Of a stretch of DNA of 64,000 nt, positions 11,854-22,541 are shown one piece after another. The notes under the pieces are model-generated. The model searched no databases. It was not told the DNA's origin and saw only the letters and a list, made by a program, of their open reading frames with translations. The position numbers were made by a program, and so were the translations under genes. Numbering within the stretch: the stretch's first letter is position 1; each line of letters opens with the position of its first letter. Location of the stretch: contig FMBT01000499.1 of NCBI GenBank assembly GCA_900095095.1, forward strand, positions 1 to 64,000, given 5' to 3'. Source of the stretch: Fragilariopsis cylindrus CCMP1102 (Eukaryota > Bacillariophyta > Bacillariophyceae > Bacillariales > Bacillariaceae).

Positions 11854-13157
11854 ATGAGATTATTCAACAATAGCAAGAAGAAGCAGGCTGGTTTATTGGA
11901 AGGAGAACACGCAGATGGTACTATTTCGAATACACAACCGGCACGGATGATAATTCTAACGATGCGTCCAAAGCCAAATCAACGGGAGTAGTAGGAAGTA
12001 GTAGTAGTGTTGGACAACCAATCAATATGGATTGGGATAAGATATATGTTGAAATTGATAACGATGCGAATGGTACAGTTGGTTATTCACTAAGCGGTTC
12101 CTCATCGACCCTTGTTTCTGAAAATACTTTTGAAAGCAAATCCTACACGATCATGGAAGATGATGACGGCGACGGGAATAATGACGGGAGTTATCCCTCT
12201 ACAAGATCAACACCACGTTTGACTAACATCAATAGTGAAACGGTTGGAAGTAGTAGAGATGACTTTACACGTGGACAAAGTGGATCAACTGATGGGTGGA
12301 TGGTGACGAAGATGGTACGCTGATGGTCCCTACCATGGAAGAACAGATGTCATTATGATGAACGTGAAATGACAGCAGATGATTTTTCAATTACAAAAAA
12401 TGGTAAATATTTATCAAATAATCATTTTGCTAATGCACAACTAATGAGATGGAAACATGCATCAGAAGAGGGCCCGGCAATCATTCAAGTATTAGCATTC
12501 CTTGCTGCATTAGCTGCATTAACATCAACGCTGTACCCACTAGTAACAAATGACGAATTTTGGACTATACCAACGGGGATATGTGCACTCCATTCAACAA
12601 CATTGTGTCTCCTAATAATTGTCTTTGAAGTTCGGGCATGGGGCCATCGTAATCCAATGTCATTACGTGCAAGGATTCGTAATCTATTGGTCCGGTATCT
12701 GAATGTGTTACGGCTTGTTTGGGGTCGTGGATTTTTATATATCTTCGCCGGTACGATGAATATAACGATATTTTTTCTACCCTACGTATACTATACCGGC
12801 TTTACGTTGATCGGACTGGGTATCTTAGCGATATTAACTGGTGCACATGCAAGTTTTAGTCTAGAACGTCTCCGACTTTCACTGACCGATAATTCCTTCC
12901 TATGGAGTAAATTTGATGAAGCCGATACCGATAAAGATACTTTGATTGGTATTTCAGAATTTTCAAATCTTACTTGGTCATTAGGATTAGAATTAGATGA
13001 CGCGTACACGTACCGTGCATTTTTAGAAATCGATCAAGATGCTGATTCAAAGATTAGTTTTTATGAATTCAAATCATGGTGGATTGCAAGTCAGGACGGC
13101 GATGAAACTATCATTACGGTATCATCAAGGAAAATTCCTAATCAAATTGGTGTATAA
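11854..13157 (+). CDS. COPI-associated-like membrane protein with two EF-hands (paralogue 2)
   Basis: The best-preserved part is 12369-13157 (262 residues). It has four hydrophobic segments at about residues 38-58, 68-87, 121-141 and 143-163, with the family core VWGRGFLYIFAG at the third. Two canonical EF-hand loops follow: DTDKDTLIGISE (residues 186-197) and DQDADSKISFYE (222-233), both with acidic residues at loop positions 1, 3, 5 and 12. The N-terminal Asp/Ser-rich part starts at ATG 11854 and is split from the rest by about two frame changes. Compared with the copy at 6878, the EF-hands here look able to bind calcium. Gene order (paralogue, fucosyltransferase, paralogue) suggests local duplication around or before insertion of the GT10 gene. 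Function is inferred from family resemblance only. Confidence 0.62.
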
Positions 13158-13492
13158 TAGTAGAAAATGGTAATGAACGCAAAATCAAAACCAAACAAAG
13201 AATACGAAAAATTGTAGAAGAATAAAGAATTAGGTAGTAGTAGTCCTACTCCCATCCTACTATATTTCCTTTTTTCTTCTTCTTCTCAATTTGGAAAATG
13301 CGACAACGACAACTTTGTCATTGCACACACTATATGTAATACAATAAAATTTAACATAATGTAATTTATTCATTCATACTTCTTCTTCATTTCTTTGTTC
13401 CAACAATAGAACAGTTTATTATGATGTAAATAAATAGATATTCCCTTAGAATATAATGTTCTAGTGGCAGCCCAAACACATTTTGTATCAGG
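13158..13492. other. Convergent spacer
   Basis: 3' ends of the plus-strand EF-hand gene and the minus-strand glycosyltransferase-like gene face each other here. AT-rich, with (TTC)n near 13275, and no ORF of interest. Confidence 0.4.
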
Positions 13493-15310
13493 TCAATCAT
13501 ATGGATCACAATGCTTCAAGATTCCACGGTTGGCCGTGTATGGCATGCCGCACGAAGGTCGATAGCTGACGAGGGATCCCAAATCACCAAATCCACCGCC
13601 CCGTAAACAACGCAACTCGCGTAACTCATGAGGAACATGTCAACGAAAATAACGTTAAAGGCAGACATATCATCCCGCTTAGCAAAATTTAAATGAGGTG
13701 GATCCTCAGCTAAGGTTATGGTGTGCTTCGTTTTCATACTGCTGCCATCTCTGTCGCTGCTATCGTTGTCTTGTCATACGATTGAAGGTCCAAATACGTC
13801 CACACGTTGATAGCATTCTTTGGATCAACACCTGCCTCGAATTGGCCAGCATCGTGGTTGTGATAACTGTCTCGAGCGGCTTCCACTGCCAATGCTAGGA
13901 AAGGATGTTTCAAAATTCAAACCCAAAACAAATGTAAGTTTGTTCGGTAATCACCATCCTTTTTACCTACACAAATAACGTCAATCAGTAGATACATTTA
14001 CTTACCAGTATCGGATGCAAAGTATACGGCAGACACTCCTTTTGCTAACGTTGTAGAAGAACTCTTGTTCCGAGGATTCTTGAGCAGTCTTGCGCCACTT
14101 GCACGTGATTTGGCACACTCGACAGCGTGGATTGTTATTTCACGCAAGATCGTTCGGTTTTGGGTTTCCCGATAGGGTTCCCCGGATATTTCGCTCGATA
14201 ATGAGCCACCGCGTATCGATTGCGTTGCAACGGAACGGGCAACCACGACTTGGACATCGACGAAATACCATCCCCGGTATCCTCGTTCTTTTCTCGCGTT
14301 CGATGTTCTCGTTCGTTTTTTTGGGTCGTAAAAGTAGGCACTCAAAAGTGTCTGGACTCCAGAGGACGGTCGAAATGTGATGTGAAACAAATCGTGATAG
14401 AAATTTTCGTAGTGGGCATCCCCGGGCCGGAGTTTCAAGGCAGACACCGCATCCGATACCGACGCGGATGATGACATCTCGATAGCGGCGTTGACGAAGT
14501 TTGCGTACCGTGTATATCCACCAGAATAATCGTTTCCTTCGATCATCCAAACGGCACGATCGCCGATTTTGCGAAGCATCTGATGGACGCCTAATCCATC
14601 GAAATATAGGCGAGTGAAATTCTCGCCGCCACCATTGTTGTTGTCGATGCCGATGTTTTCTTCTAGTTTGTCGATTTTCCTCAACAACGCGTCGGGGATG
14701 GTCCAATTCCAGCTGTTCCCCGGCATCATAAACGTTTCGATTGGAGCCGGTCTATTTTTATCCCATCGGATGAATAGAATCCTATTGGTGGTGGCGGCGT
14801 ACCAAAGAAATAGCGGAAGTGGTTTCAAACGATCGATAACCCACCGCATCGATCTATTACATATTCTTTGCGGTTATTTTGCCACCGGCACAACGTAAAC
14901 CAAAAACCGATGATTTGCAAGATAATCATCGTTTTCTTCGCTATCATTGCCATCAGTCTCCGATTTTCTCGCATCTTCTTTCATTATCTGCAATTGCCGT
15001 CCATGCCATTCAAAATAATCCTTCATGAATGTAGGAATATTTTCAAGGTCAAACAATTCGTCGGAATTAACTCTAGAATGAAATATGTCGGTAGTTCCTG
15101 TTTTGTACTCAATGTATTGTTGTCTGATGGTGATAATGAATGCTGTGACGATTCTACTGCTACTACCACCAAAATTTTAAGAGGTTCTTGTGACGTGGCG
15201 GCGAGATTTTTGTCGTTGAACGATAGGACGATATAGCTACTGTAGAAGATCGAAGTGACATAAAGGACAAAAACTGCGATCGATGCGATCGCAAGAACCT
15301 TCTTGTTCAT
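13493..15310 (-). CDS. Type II membrane glycosyltransferase-like protein (fucosyltransferase-fold candidate)
   Basis: The start MNKKVLAIASIAVFVLYVTS (15310) is a clear signal-anchor. After a stem region, the core IDRLKPLPLFLWYAATTNR, ILFIRW (about 14765-14850) resembles nucleotide-sugar-binding fronts of GT23/O-fucosyltransferase-like proteins. After one intron the end of the protein has NVIFVDMFLMSYASC, then a Gly-rich GGFGxxGSLVSY and a Cys-containing tail to TGA 13493-13495, a typical C-terminal arrangement for that fold. The assignment is inference; donor and acceptor are unknown. Three one-base frame changes are visible. One falls at a GGG run near 14840, where one extra G would join RCGGV to IDRLKPLP; another is near 13600. 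The main exon (about 14000-14850) is GC-richer than its surroundings. Confidence 0.55.
13895..14005 (-). other. GT-AG intron, 111 bp
   Basis: The donor ACTG|GTAAGT and acceptor TTTCCTAG|CATTGGC give an in-frame join (Asp-Thr-Ala-Leu-Ala-Val-Glu). Without it the minus-strand frame ends a few codons after the donor, while the conserved C-terminal part lies downstream. Confidence 0.75.
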
Positions 15311-15885
15311 GAAATGCGATCGTTCTATCTTCTTCTTCTTGACAGGACCACACTGACCCAGGCTCGTTTACTGCAGACGCCCTATGTTAATGTTCACATA
15401 ATATTATTGTCTCGATCGATCGAACCTAAAGAGGTTTGGTGAAAAAGAAAAATATTCTCAGACAATTGTATTGTACCATCGCATCAATACAGCATACGAC
15501 TAAGGTTAGCCTACAATATTTTGTACAGTCACTAGTACACTCAAACAGAATGAATGAATCAATCATTCTTTTGAATTTTCGCGCCGGGGGATATGTCGAA
15601 AGCATTGAATAAATCTCCGCATGGAACTAGTAATTAATATAAAAACTAAATCATGCCCACATTTTACTAGTATTTGTTAGTCTAGTATAGAATAACAACT
15701 TTAGCATCAAATATATACACCTAAAAAGTCATTTTTTTAGAAAAATGAATTATAAAGTTTACAATTGATCTATTGGATGGAGGACTGTTATATTCCTTAG
15801 TCTTGTAAGCCTACTGGTATATCACAATGTAGGCTCACACACAGCATACATTTTAGGGATTTTTAAAATGTATGTGTACACACAA
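15311..15885. other. Upstream region of glycosyltransferase-like gene
   Basis: AT-rich spacer between the gene start at 15310 and the 190-bp tandem array. A self-complementary TCGATCGATCGA lies at about 15412. No gene seen. Confidence 0.4.
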
Positions 15886-16505
15886 CAAAATATCTCATTT
15901 GAAAAGGTTACAGAGGACAACACCTTCTGGATATGATGCACTAGCATTCTTGTAGTAGACTAGAACATTGTAGTTGCCTCCTACTACTTTTTTGTTACTG
16001 TGGTTGTTGAATAAATTACAATCTGCTGTTGTGGAAGGCACAAAAATAACAAGATTTTTGACCAGAAATGAACAACAATATATCTCATTTGAAAAGGTTA
16101 CAGAGGACAACACCTTCTGGGTTGGATGCACTAGTATTTTTATAGTATACCAGAACATTGTAGTTGCCTCCCACCACTTTTTTGTTGCTGTGGTTGTTGA
16201 ATAAATTACAATCTGCTGTTGTGGAAGGCACAAAAATAACAAGATTTTTGACCAGAAATGAACAACAATATATCTCATTTGAAAGGGTTACAGGGGACAA
16301 CACCTTCTGGGTTGGATGCACTAGCATTCTTATGATATATTAGAACCTTGTAGTTGTCCGCTACCACTTTTTGTTGCTGTGGTTGTTGGATAAATTACAA
16401 TTTGCTGTTGTGGAAGGCACAAAAATAACAAGATTTTTGACCAGAAATGAACAACAATATATCTCATTTGAAAGGGTTGCAGAGGACAAAACTTCTAGGT
16501 TGGAT
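15886..16505. repeat. Tandem array of a ~190-bp unit, three full copies plus a partial one
   Basis: The landmark TATCTCATTTGAAA recurs at 15891, 16081, 16271 and 16460, giving periods of 190, 190 and 189 bp. The whole unit is conserved, including a TTGTTGCTGTGGTTGTTG block and CTGCTGTTGTGGAAGGCAC. The period is not a multiple of three, so the long minus-strand reading frames across it are by-products of repetition. Point differences between units show it is not a recent collapse artefact. Minisatellite or short satellite; function unknown. Confidence 0.9.
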
Positions 16506-17510
16506 TCTACAGCATCCAATATACCTATACCTACAGGGTCCTCATAATGCTTAGGTTTCTATTGAGGTTATGAAGTTGTAGGGCAGCATTAACTACAACA
16601 TAGGCCATTTAGGCCCCAAAACAGGTTACTTACATGGTTGTACACTGCATACCTGTATGTCTACTTTTACTGATGGTTGTACAAACCTCCCATGCATTCT
16701 CCAGGACATATTTTCTTGTGCCAATGTAGGGTATGTAGGGTCTGTAAATTACGGAATGAAAAGACTACATAATTACTACTACCTGTTATATACCCCACAT
16801 AAGTAAAAAATGCACATTAACAGCAAGATAAAAAAAATTAAACAGGAATAAAAACTTGCGTTGACGTAGGGTCAGTAAGTTACGGAACAAATAGACTACA
16901 TAATTACTACTACCTATCGGACCTTGCCTAATTGACATTACTATCGATTATTAATCCTTTTATCTGAGATATTTTGTGGTTCATTTCAATAGAAAATGGA
17001 TTTACTAAATTCATGAAATTTTTGCAGTTCAATTTTTGATGTGTTCCAATGTGTAGTCACTGTACATGCTCCACTAGATTTCTGCTATGCGCTGTCAGGC
17101 AAGTGCCCAGTCCTCCAGCTCTTCCTGATGATGTCCATTCAAGTCTTTCGGTATACTATTGTTGGCTTCCATTCTTTTCAAGGTAACTGTAAATTTAGCA
17201 ACCCACCTATAATAATAAAGGGTCCATATATAACTCTGATGGCATATACATCTTCTTCTTCTACCATCAGCAAATATGTATCAGTCCAAATAATCTACAT
17301 CTATGATATATCCCTCAATGCTGGCTTAGCTTTGTCATGGCTATTCTTGCTTACCAATTTGATTCCAATATGATCAGTTTAGATGCTGATTGTATGTACA
17401 CCACACATAAATGATGATGATGCAGCATATTATTATTATGCTATAATACCTAACCGCCCGCCCACCCACCCAACAACAATATCTGCATATCATTTTGTGA
17501 ATATTATTTC
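16506..17510. other. Gene-poor DNA
   Basis: No supported gene. It contains the 130-bp-spaced direct repeat listed separately and a pyrimidine stretch CCGCCCGCCCACCCACCCAA near 17454-17473. Confidence 0.4.
16737..16915 (+). repeat. Direct repeat pair, 49 bp, spaced by 130 bp
   Basis: Two near-identical blocks, 16737-16785 and 16867-16915, run from TAGGGTC through GACTACATAATTACTACTACCT with a few substitutions. They look like remnants of a degenerate tandem unit of 130 bp. Confidence 0.75.
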
Positions 17511-17726
17511 TTACTACCACCAATGAATGCAACTTCCTGCATACTTCAATGGAGAATCAGTATCGAACACTATGCTAAGAATAAGAGGACAGGAAAGATG
17601 GGAAAGGTATGATTTATTATGTCTTACTACCACCAATGAATGCAACTTCCTGCATACTTCAATGGAGAATTAGTATCAAACACGATGCTAAGAATAAGAG
17701 GACAAGAAAGATAGGAGAGGTATGAA
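17511..17726 (+). repeat. Tandem duplication, period 113 bp
   Basis: The block TTACTACCACCAATGAATGC through AGGTATGA occurs at 17511-17613 and again at 17624-17726 with about ten differences. It lies directly before the element fossil at 17750 and may be part of that insertion's history. Confidence 0.85.
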
Positions 17727-17749
17727 TCATCATATGATGAACAGACAGT

Positions 17750-18620
17750 AGTAATAGGCTGGGACAATTTAGTAAGAAGAAAGTTCACTATGCAATATGC
17801 AATGGAAGGTACAACATAAAGCATTTGTGAATCAAAGAAAACTAAGCAACCTCTGTTTATACAGAAAGGCAAGAAGACAAAAGAAACGGAAGGCAGACAA
17901 GAAAAAAACAGGAAAAAGTAGGAAAACAAGACAGAGGACTTTCATGACATTGTTCCTATCCTACAAGAAAGGTGGACGGACAGATGATAGATAGATACAC
18001 ACCGGTGGCAGGAGGAAGAATTGTTGCTGAAACAATTTGCTCTCAAAGAAAATAACGCAATTATACACGATGAGAGAAATGGTACTACAGGAAGATGATG
18101 AAACACTAGAAACAAGACTAGAAGATAAAAATCAGCAACTGAAGAAGTGGATGAATAGATGGCAACCAGTCATAGACCATAGCATAAAGAAGTTGAAGGA
18201 ACTATCAAAGGAGAGTAGTAAACCAATATGGCAGCATTTCACAGCAAACAAACCAATGATCCAAGAAAAATACTAATAGTAGGAAACATACACCACATAG
18301 GAAAATGTACAACAACTTGCTAACACATGTCTTTGATAGAATGAAGCAGAAAAGGTCATCAAGTAGAGTGATAAAAGCAACTAAAGTCAAGTATAAAAGA
18401 ACTAAACTGGTCACAGAAATGTATGCCATCAGGGGGGAAAGGAGGTCCACAAGTAGAGACAAGACAGTGTCTGGATATAGAGGAACAATGTATTGATTGA
18501 TGACAGATTCAGAGATGAATCAAAATAACATAAGTGGCTGGTTGACCGTTGACTTCCCTTGTCTTTTTAAGACAGAGAGGAAAAAAGGAAGCGGCAGCTT
18601 TTAAACAATAATCTATATAT
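17750..18620 (+). mobile_element. Fossil of a dispersed repeat family with coding remnants (copy 1)
   Basis: This copy is homologous to 42113-42860, same strand. Shared coding-like stretches, in order, are TDR...TPV-GGRIV, TQLYTMREMVL, LKKWMNRW-PVI-HS-K, and PIWQHFTANK, then a Lys/Arg-rich segment ending in RRSTSR. Homology continues past the coding remnant to a shared non-coding end containing GCGGCAGCTTTTAA. It also retains an upstream Lys/Arg-rich part (about 17800-17930). Broken in several places. From memory of diatom repeats I infer it is the 3' part of the same RNase H-bearing family seen at 1800 and 58600; the window itself does not prove that link. Confidence 0.6.
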
Positions 18621-19644
18621 GAATAGAAAGAAGAAAATTACTGATAAATCCTCTCTCACTCATCTCACCCACCCTCATTTCATCCCCCATTAATTCAGTA
18701 ACTCTCTCTACTGTATATTCATCCCCCCCAACCATCATCTTATCTTCTGATGATGTTGGAATTGTATTGTCCCCCTATCCTGTTATTATATTTGGAGGCG
18801 CTTAACTTACTTATACTGCTGGATGAGATATAATGTATTCATGAATGTTGTAGTTGTAGTTTTGATTAAGTTTAGATAGATTTCAATTGTAAATCTAAAT
18901 TCTGGAACCTTTTCCTGACAATCTTTTATGATTATTTTATCAGGACTATCAATGTGTTGTACAGTTAGTCTAATGATAGGACTACTACTGTATTGCATAC
19001 TACTGTATGCATACTTACTTACATACCTACTGTATGAGCCACCATACCGTAGTACATACCTTACCTTAATCTTGTACCTTTCTTCTTTAACGGTCATGTG
19101 TCTTTTGAGATCGACAGACAGACGTCATATGACTATGTTTTAAATATCTTGTTCGCACATCATTGCATGCGTGCGTGCGTGCGTGCTTTAAATCACTAAC
19201 TAAGCACAAAGATCGAAGGAAACAACAACGGCATTTATTTATTTTTTATTGATACGGTATTTGTGTCCGTTGCTTCAAGTTGTGCTTGTTTTTGAAACTA
19301 CAGTACAGTGTACAGAAGCTGAGTACCTTGTTCTTGGTGTTGCGAACTTTACCTTTGTCTTTGTCTTTCGGCGTCACAGAAACGATCATAAAAACCATAA
19401 ACAGTATCATAACGTCACACAGTCCGAGAAAACAAACGAGAGAAAGAAAAGATAGGAAACGAAAAATAAGGGAGAGAAAGAGTAGAGTAGAAATAGAAAT
19501 AGATATAGATATATCAAGATCAAGTTCAAGATCAAGACAAATAAGTGTGAACTCGCAACAAAAAGCAATCAACCAAAACGCAGTAAGTTAGGTGACGACC
19601 TGACCTGACCCGATCCGATCAAGATAAATATCAAACTATCAATC
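18621..19644. other. Upstream region of CAPZB
   Basis: AT-rich spacer with a (GTGC)n run near 19165-19185 and AGAT/ATCAAG runs near 19495-19540 shortly before the CAPZB start. No other gene supported. Confidence 0.4.
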
Positions 19645-21623
19645 ATGGCGGCAACAACAACTACTACTACTACTACCAAAACAATTTTAAGTAAAGTTGA
19701 TCCATTTATATTAGATGGTACCATTCGAAATTTGGATAAACTGTTGGGAAGTAGTGGAAGTTCAGGATTATTGTTGCCATTGAAGGCGTCAAATACCACC
19801 AATGGCAGTGGCAACAGCAATGATGATACTAGCGATCGACGACAATATTTAGAAACATTTTTTAATAAATTGGATGGTGGAAACAAATATCGCAATCCTT
19901 TTGTTAAGAAAAAATAATAATGAGGAGGATGAAGAAATATTCAAATTAGAATCATCTGCAAATGAAGTATGGGATGCTATCGACAATTATATTATGGTCA
20001 TGATAATTCAATTGGTTCGTTTATTTTAGACGGAAAGGAAGGTACTAGTGGTGAGAATCTTCTCCATCGTCAGGCACTACTGGTACTGGTGTGGTGGTTT
20101 AGAAGCATTTTTTGGTATCCAAAAGAAATGTTTTACGACGATGAAACGATAACAAGAATTCTTCTTCTACAAATAATGTGGAGGAGAAGGAAAAAGGAGA
20201 TGAAAATGAATTTGCACGTTGGGAAAGTGTTCATTATATCACAATTCAGGAACCAAATATGAACTAATACCTGTGAATATAAAATTAATTCTACTATATG
20301 GTGTCGATTTCAACCAGAAGATGTGGGTGATATACCACCATTATTAAAACAAAAACAGAAACAGAAGAGACAGCAGCGCCTGTTATAAAGAAAGTACCAC
20401 CAGCGGCAGCGAAACCCAAATCACCAACTTTTAAAGGATTAGAAAGAGCACGGTTAGAAATATTTGATAAAGCTAAAGACAATTGGGATAGTCGTCATAA
20501 TAAAAAGTGACGAAGAAGAAGAAAAGAAGAAAAAGATAGCAGCATTACAACAAGAACACCTATTAATAGTTCACCTATACCAGCTGTGTTACATCATCAT
20601 CGTATCATGAAGAAGAAACTATTAAGGTATGTAAGTTAATATGTGGTAGTGATACTAATAAAAAAATAAAACTACAAAGGTGATTCCTATTGCAAGTCAT
20701 ATACATAATATTGGTACAGAAATTGAAAAATTGGAATCCAATTATAGAAAAAATTAGAAATGATTCATATATCCAAAACATGTGAATTCTACAAGGATGT
20801 ATATATGGTGGTGGTGGAAGTAATGGAACATCACAAACACAAACACAACACGACCAGCTGGTTTACATAAACATGCAACAGGTATGGGTGTTGGTGCTAG
20901 TCTAATAGGTGAAATTGCATTAAAAGCAAAATTAAAAGGATTAGGTAATAGTAGTATAGTAGTAATGGTAATGGTGATGGTGGTGATAATACTAATGACA
21001 ATAGTAGTACTGTTGGTACTGGTACCGAAAGTAAAGATATTACCAATAAAGCCATGGAAAGTATTTTAGCTGCCGAAAAGAAAAAGAAATTATCTCAAGA
21101 GGATACTGTTAATGCTGCTGATACAAAATAAATGATTGGAAATCAAATCTTAAGAAAAATACGTCTAATACGAATACGGCACCACTACCTACCGGTACTA
21201 CTACTGCTACTACGAATGATTGGAAATCAGGTCTTAAGAAAACATCAACAACAGCAGCCAGTAGTAATGCTACTATACTACTACTACTACTAATAATGAA
21301 AATGAAAATACATCTACTACTACGAATGTACAAGCAAGTCTTAAGAAAACAACCAAACCAAGTACGGCAACACAACGGCAACGAAAACTGCTACACCAGA
21401 ATTTCTTGATTTTCGTAGTAAATTAAAAAAATCATCTCCTATTACTGCTGCTACTACTACTGCTGCTACTGCTACTACTACTACGCCATCATCTCCCCAT
21501 CCAAATAAACTTCCAAAAACAAAACAAAATGGTATCGTTGGAAAGAAGATAAGTATATTATATATATATTATGGCTCTGATGATCGAGAGGGAGATGACA
21601 ATACGGAAAACCTGGATCTATAA
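19645..21623 (+). CDS. CAPZB: F-actin capping protein subunit beta with unusual LKK-repeat tail
   Basis: CapZ beta features appear in order. The N-terminal helices lead to YLETFF...GGNKYRNPF (about 19850-19905). LESSANEVWDAYRQLYY with GHDNSIGSFILDG follows (about 19945-20035). RWESVHYITIQEP with KYELIPVNIK is near 20215-20285, and the late-domain signature SHIHNIGTEIEKLES near 20695-20745. CapZ beta pairs with the alpha subunit to cap actin barbed ends. Between the last two blocks is a charged AKPKSPTFKGLERARLEIF insertion. After the core, a Thr-rich tail carries four short motifs ending in LKK: DWKSNLKK (21134), DWKSGLKKT (21218), VQASLKKT (21325) and DFRSKLKK (21408). These resemble the LKKT actin-contact motif of WH2/thymosin-beta peptides. 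Multiple one- or two-base frame changes interrupt the gene, several beside A-runs and ACT microsatellites. The C-terminal end is uncertain. Confidence 0.72.
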
Positions 21624-22541
21624 AATATTTAAAAGAAGAGGACAACCATATATTCAATCTTTTCATTCGTTCACTTCATAAAACAAAACAAAATAAATAA
21701 TAAATAACACCAACACAAAAGAATGCATGCCATTAAGAACAAATTCTTTTCATGTTTATCGTAGCAGTTCCACGAGTACTGTACTTTAGGTTCCAAATTA
21801 TTAGCAGCATCTAGGCCTCCTTGATATCACACAAAATAGAAACTCTAAGATCTATGCCGAGCATCAAAATCATACAACTCATAGCACCCTAGCTAGCAAT
21901 AGCAAATTCGCAGCGGCTATATACGCGAATAATCATGATGAAAATCCAAACGCGGATAGTCTTTAACAGCTTATGAACTTCGACGCGACTTTGAATTCAT
22001 TCATCTATTTCACGACTTATATCATACTTTTTGTCCAATCATACCTGTTTATTTACCCGTCCACCGATGCGGTACCCGCTGCGACGACTGCTACAACTAC
22101 GCTTATTCTTTTTTTCGTCCGTGGCATTTACAACACGACTTTCTCCTTTCACGTGGTTGCTGTAGTCTTTTTGTTACTTTCTTTTTCGTATTAATGATTG
22201 GCATCCTTTCATCTCGAGACGAATTGTTGCTTATTGCGAACGAAGCGTTCTGTTCGTAGTGACGATGATTCTTTTTGTAATTTTTGTGGAAAATACTGCA
22301 GAGAGTGATTTGATACTTCCAATGGAATCACTACGGCAATCGGCGTAACGTTGAATAAGAGGAATTTCACGTCCATGTTTCGCAGTACTGTGTTGTATCG
22401 CGTATTGTCTAGAAACGATGAAAAGAACTAATCCTTTTGTGGGAATTTTATAGATACAATCTACTGTATCATGTATTTGCTACGACAGGGCATACAATGT
22501 TGTACATATAAGTTTAGATGTTCCTATTATTTATCGATTGT
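21624..22541. other. Convergent spacer
   Basis: Lies between the 3' ends of CAPZB and the LPMO-like gene. A 73-codon hydrophobic frame at 21973-22194 has no recognisable features. Nothing else supported. Confidence 0.4.

Noticed and set aside
13895-14005. Alternative acceptor TTGTGTAG within the glycosyltransferase-like intron
   Set aside because: Using it leads quickly to a stop, whereas TTTCCTAG keeps the frame into conserved sequence.
15895-16327. Long minus-strand reading frames encoding a repeated 63-residue-like protein
   Set aside because: They arise from the 190-bp tandem array, whose period is not a multiple of three; the repeats fall in different frames and have no coding signature.
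15886-16505. CRISPR-like array
   Set aside because: Units are contiguous with no unique spacers, and all other features are eukaryotic.
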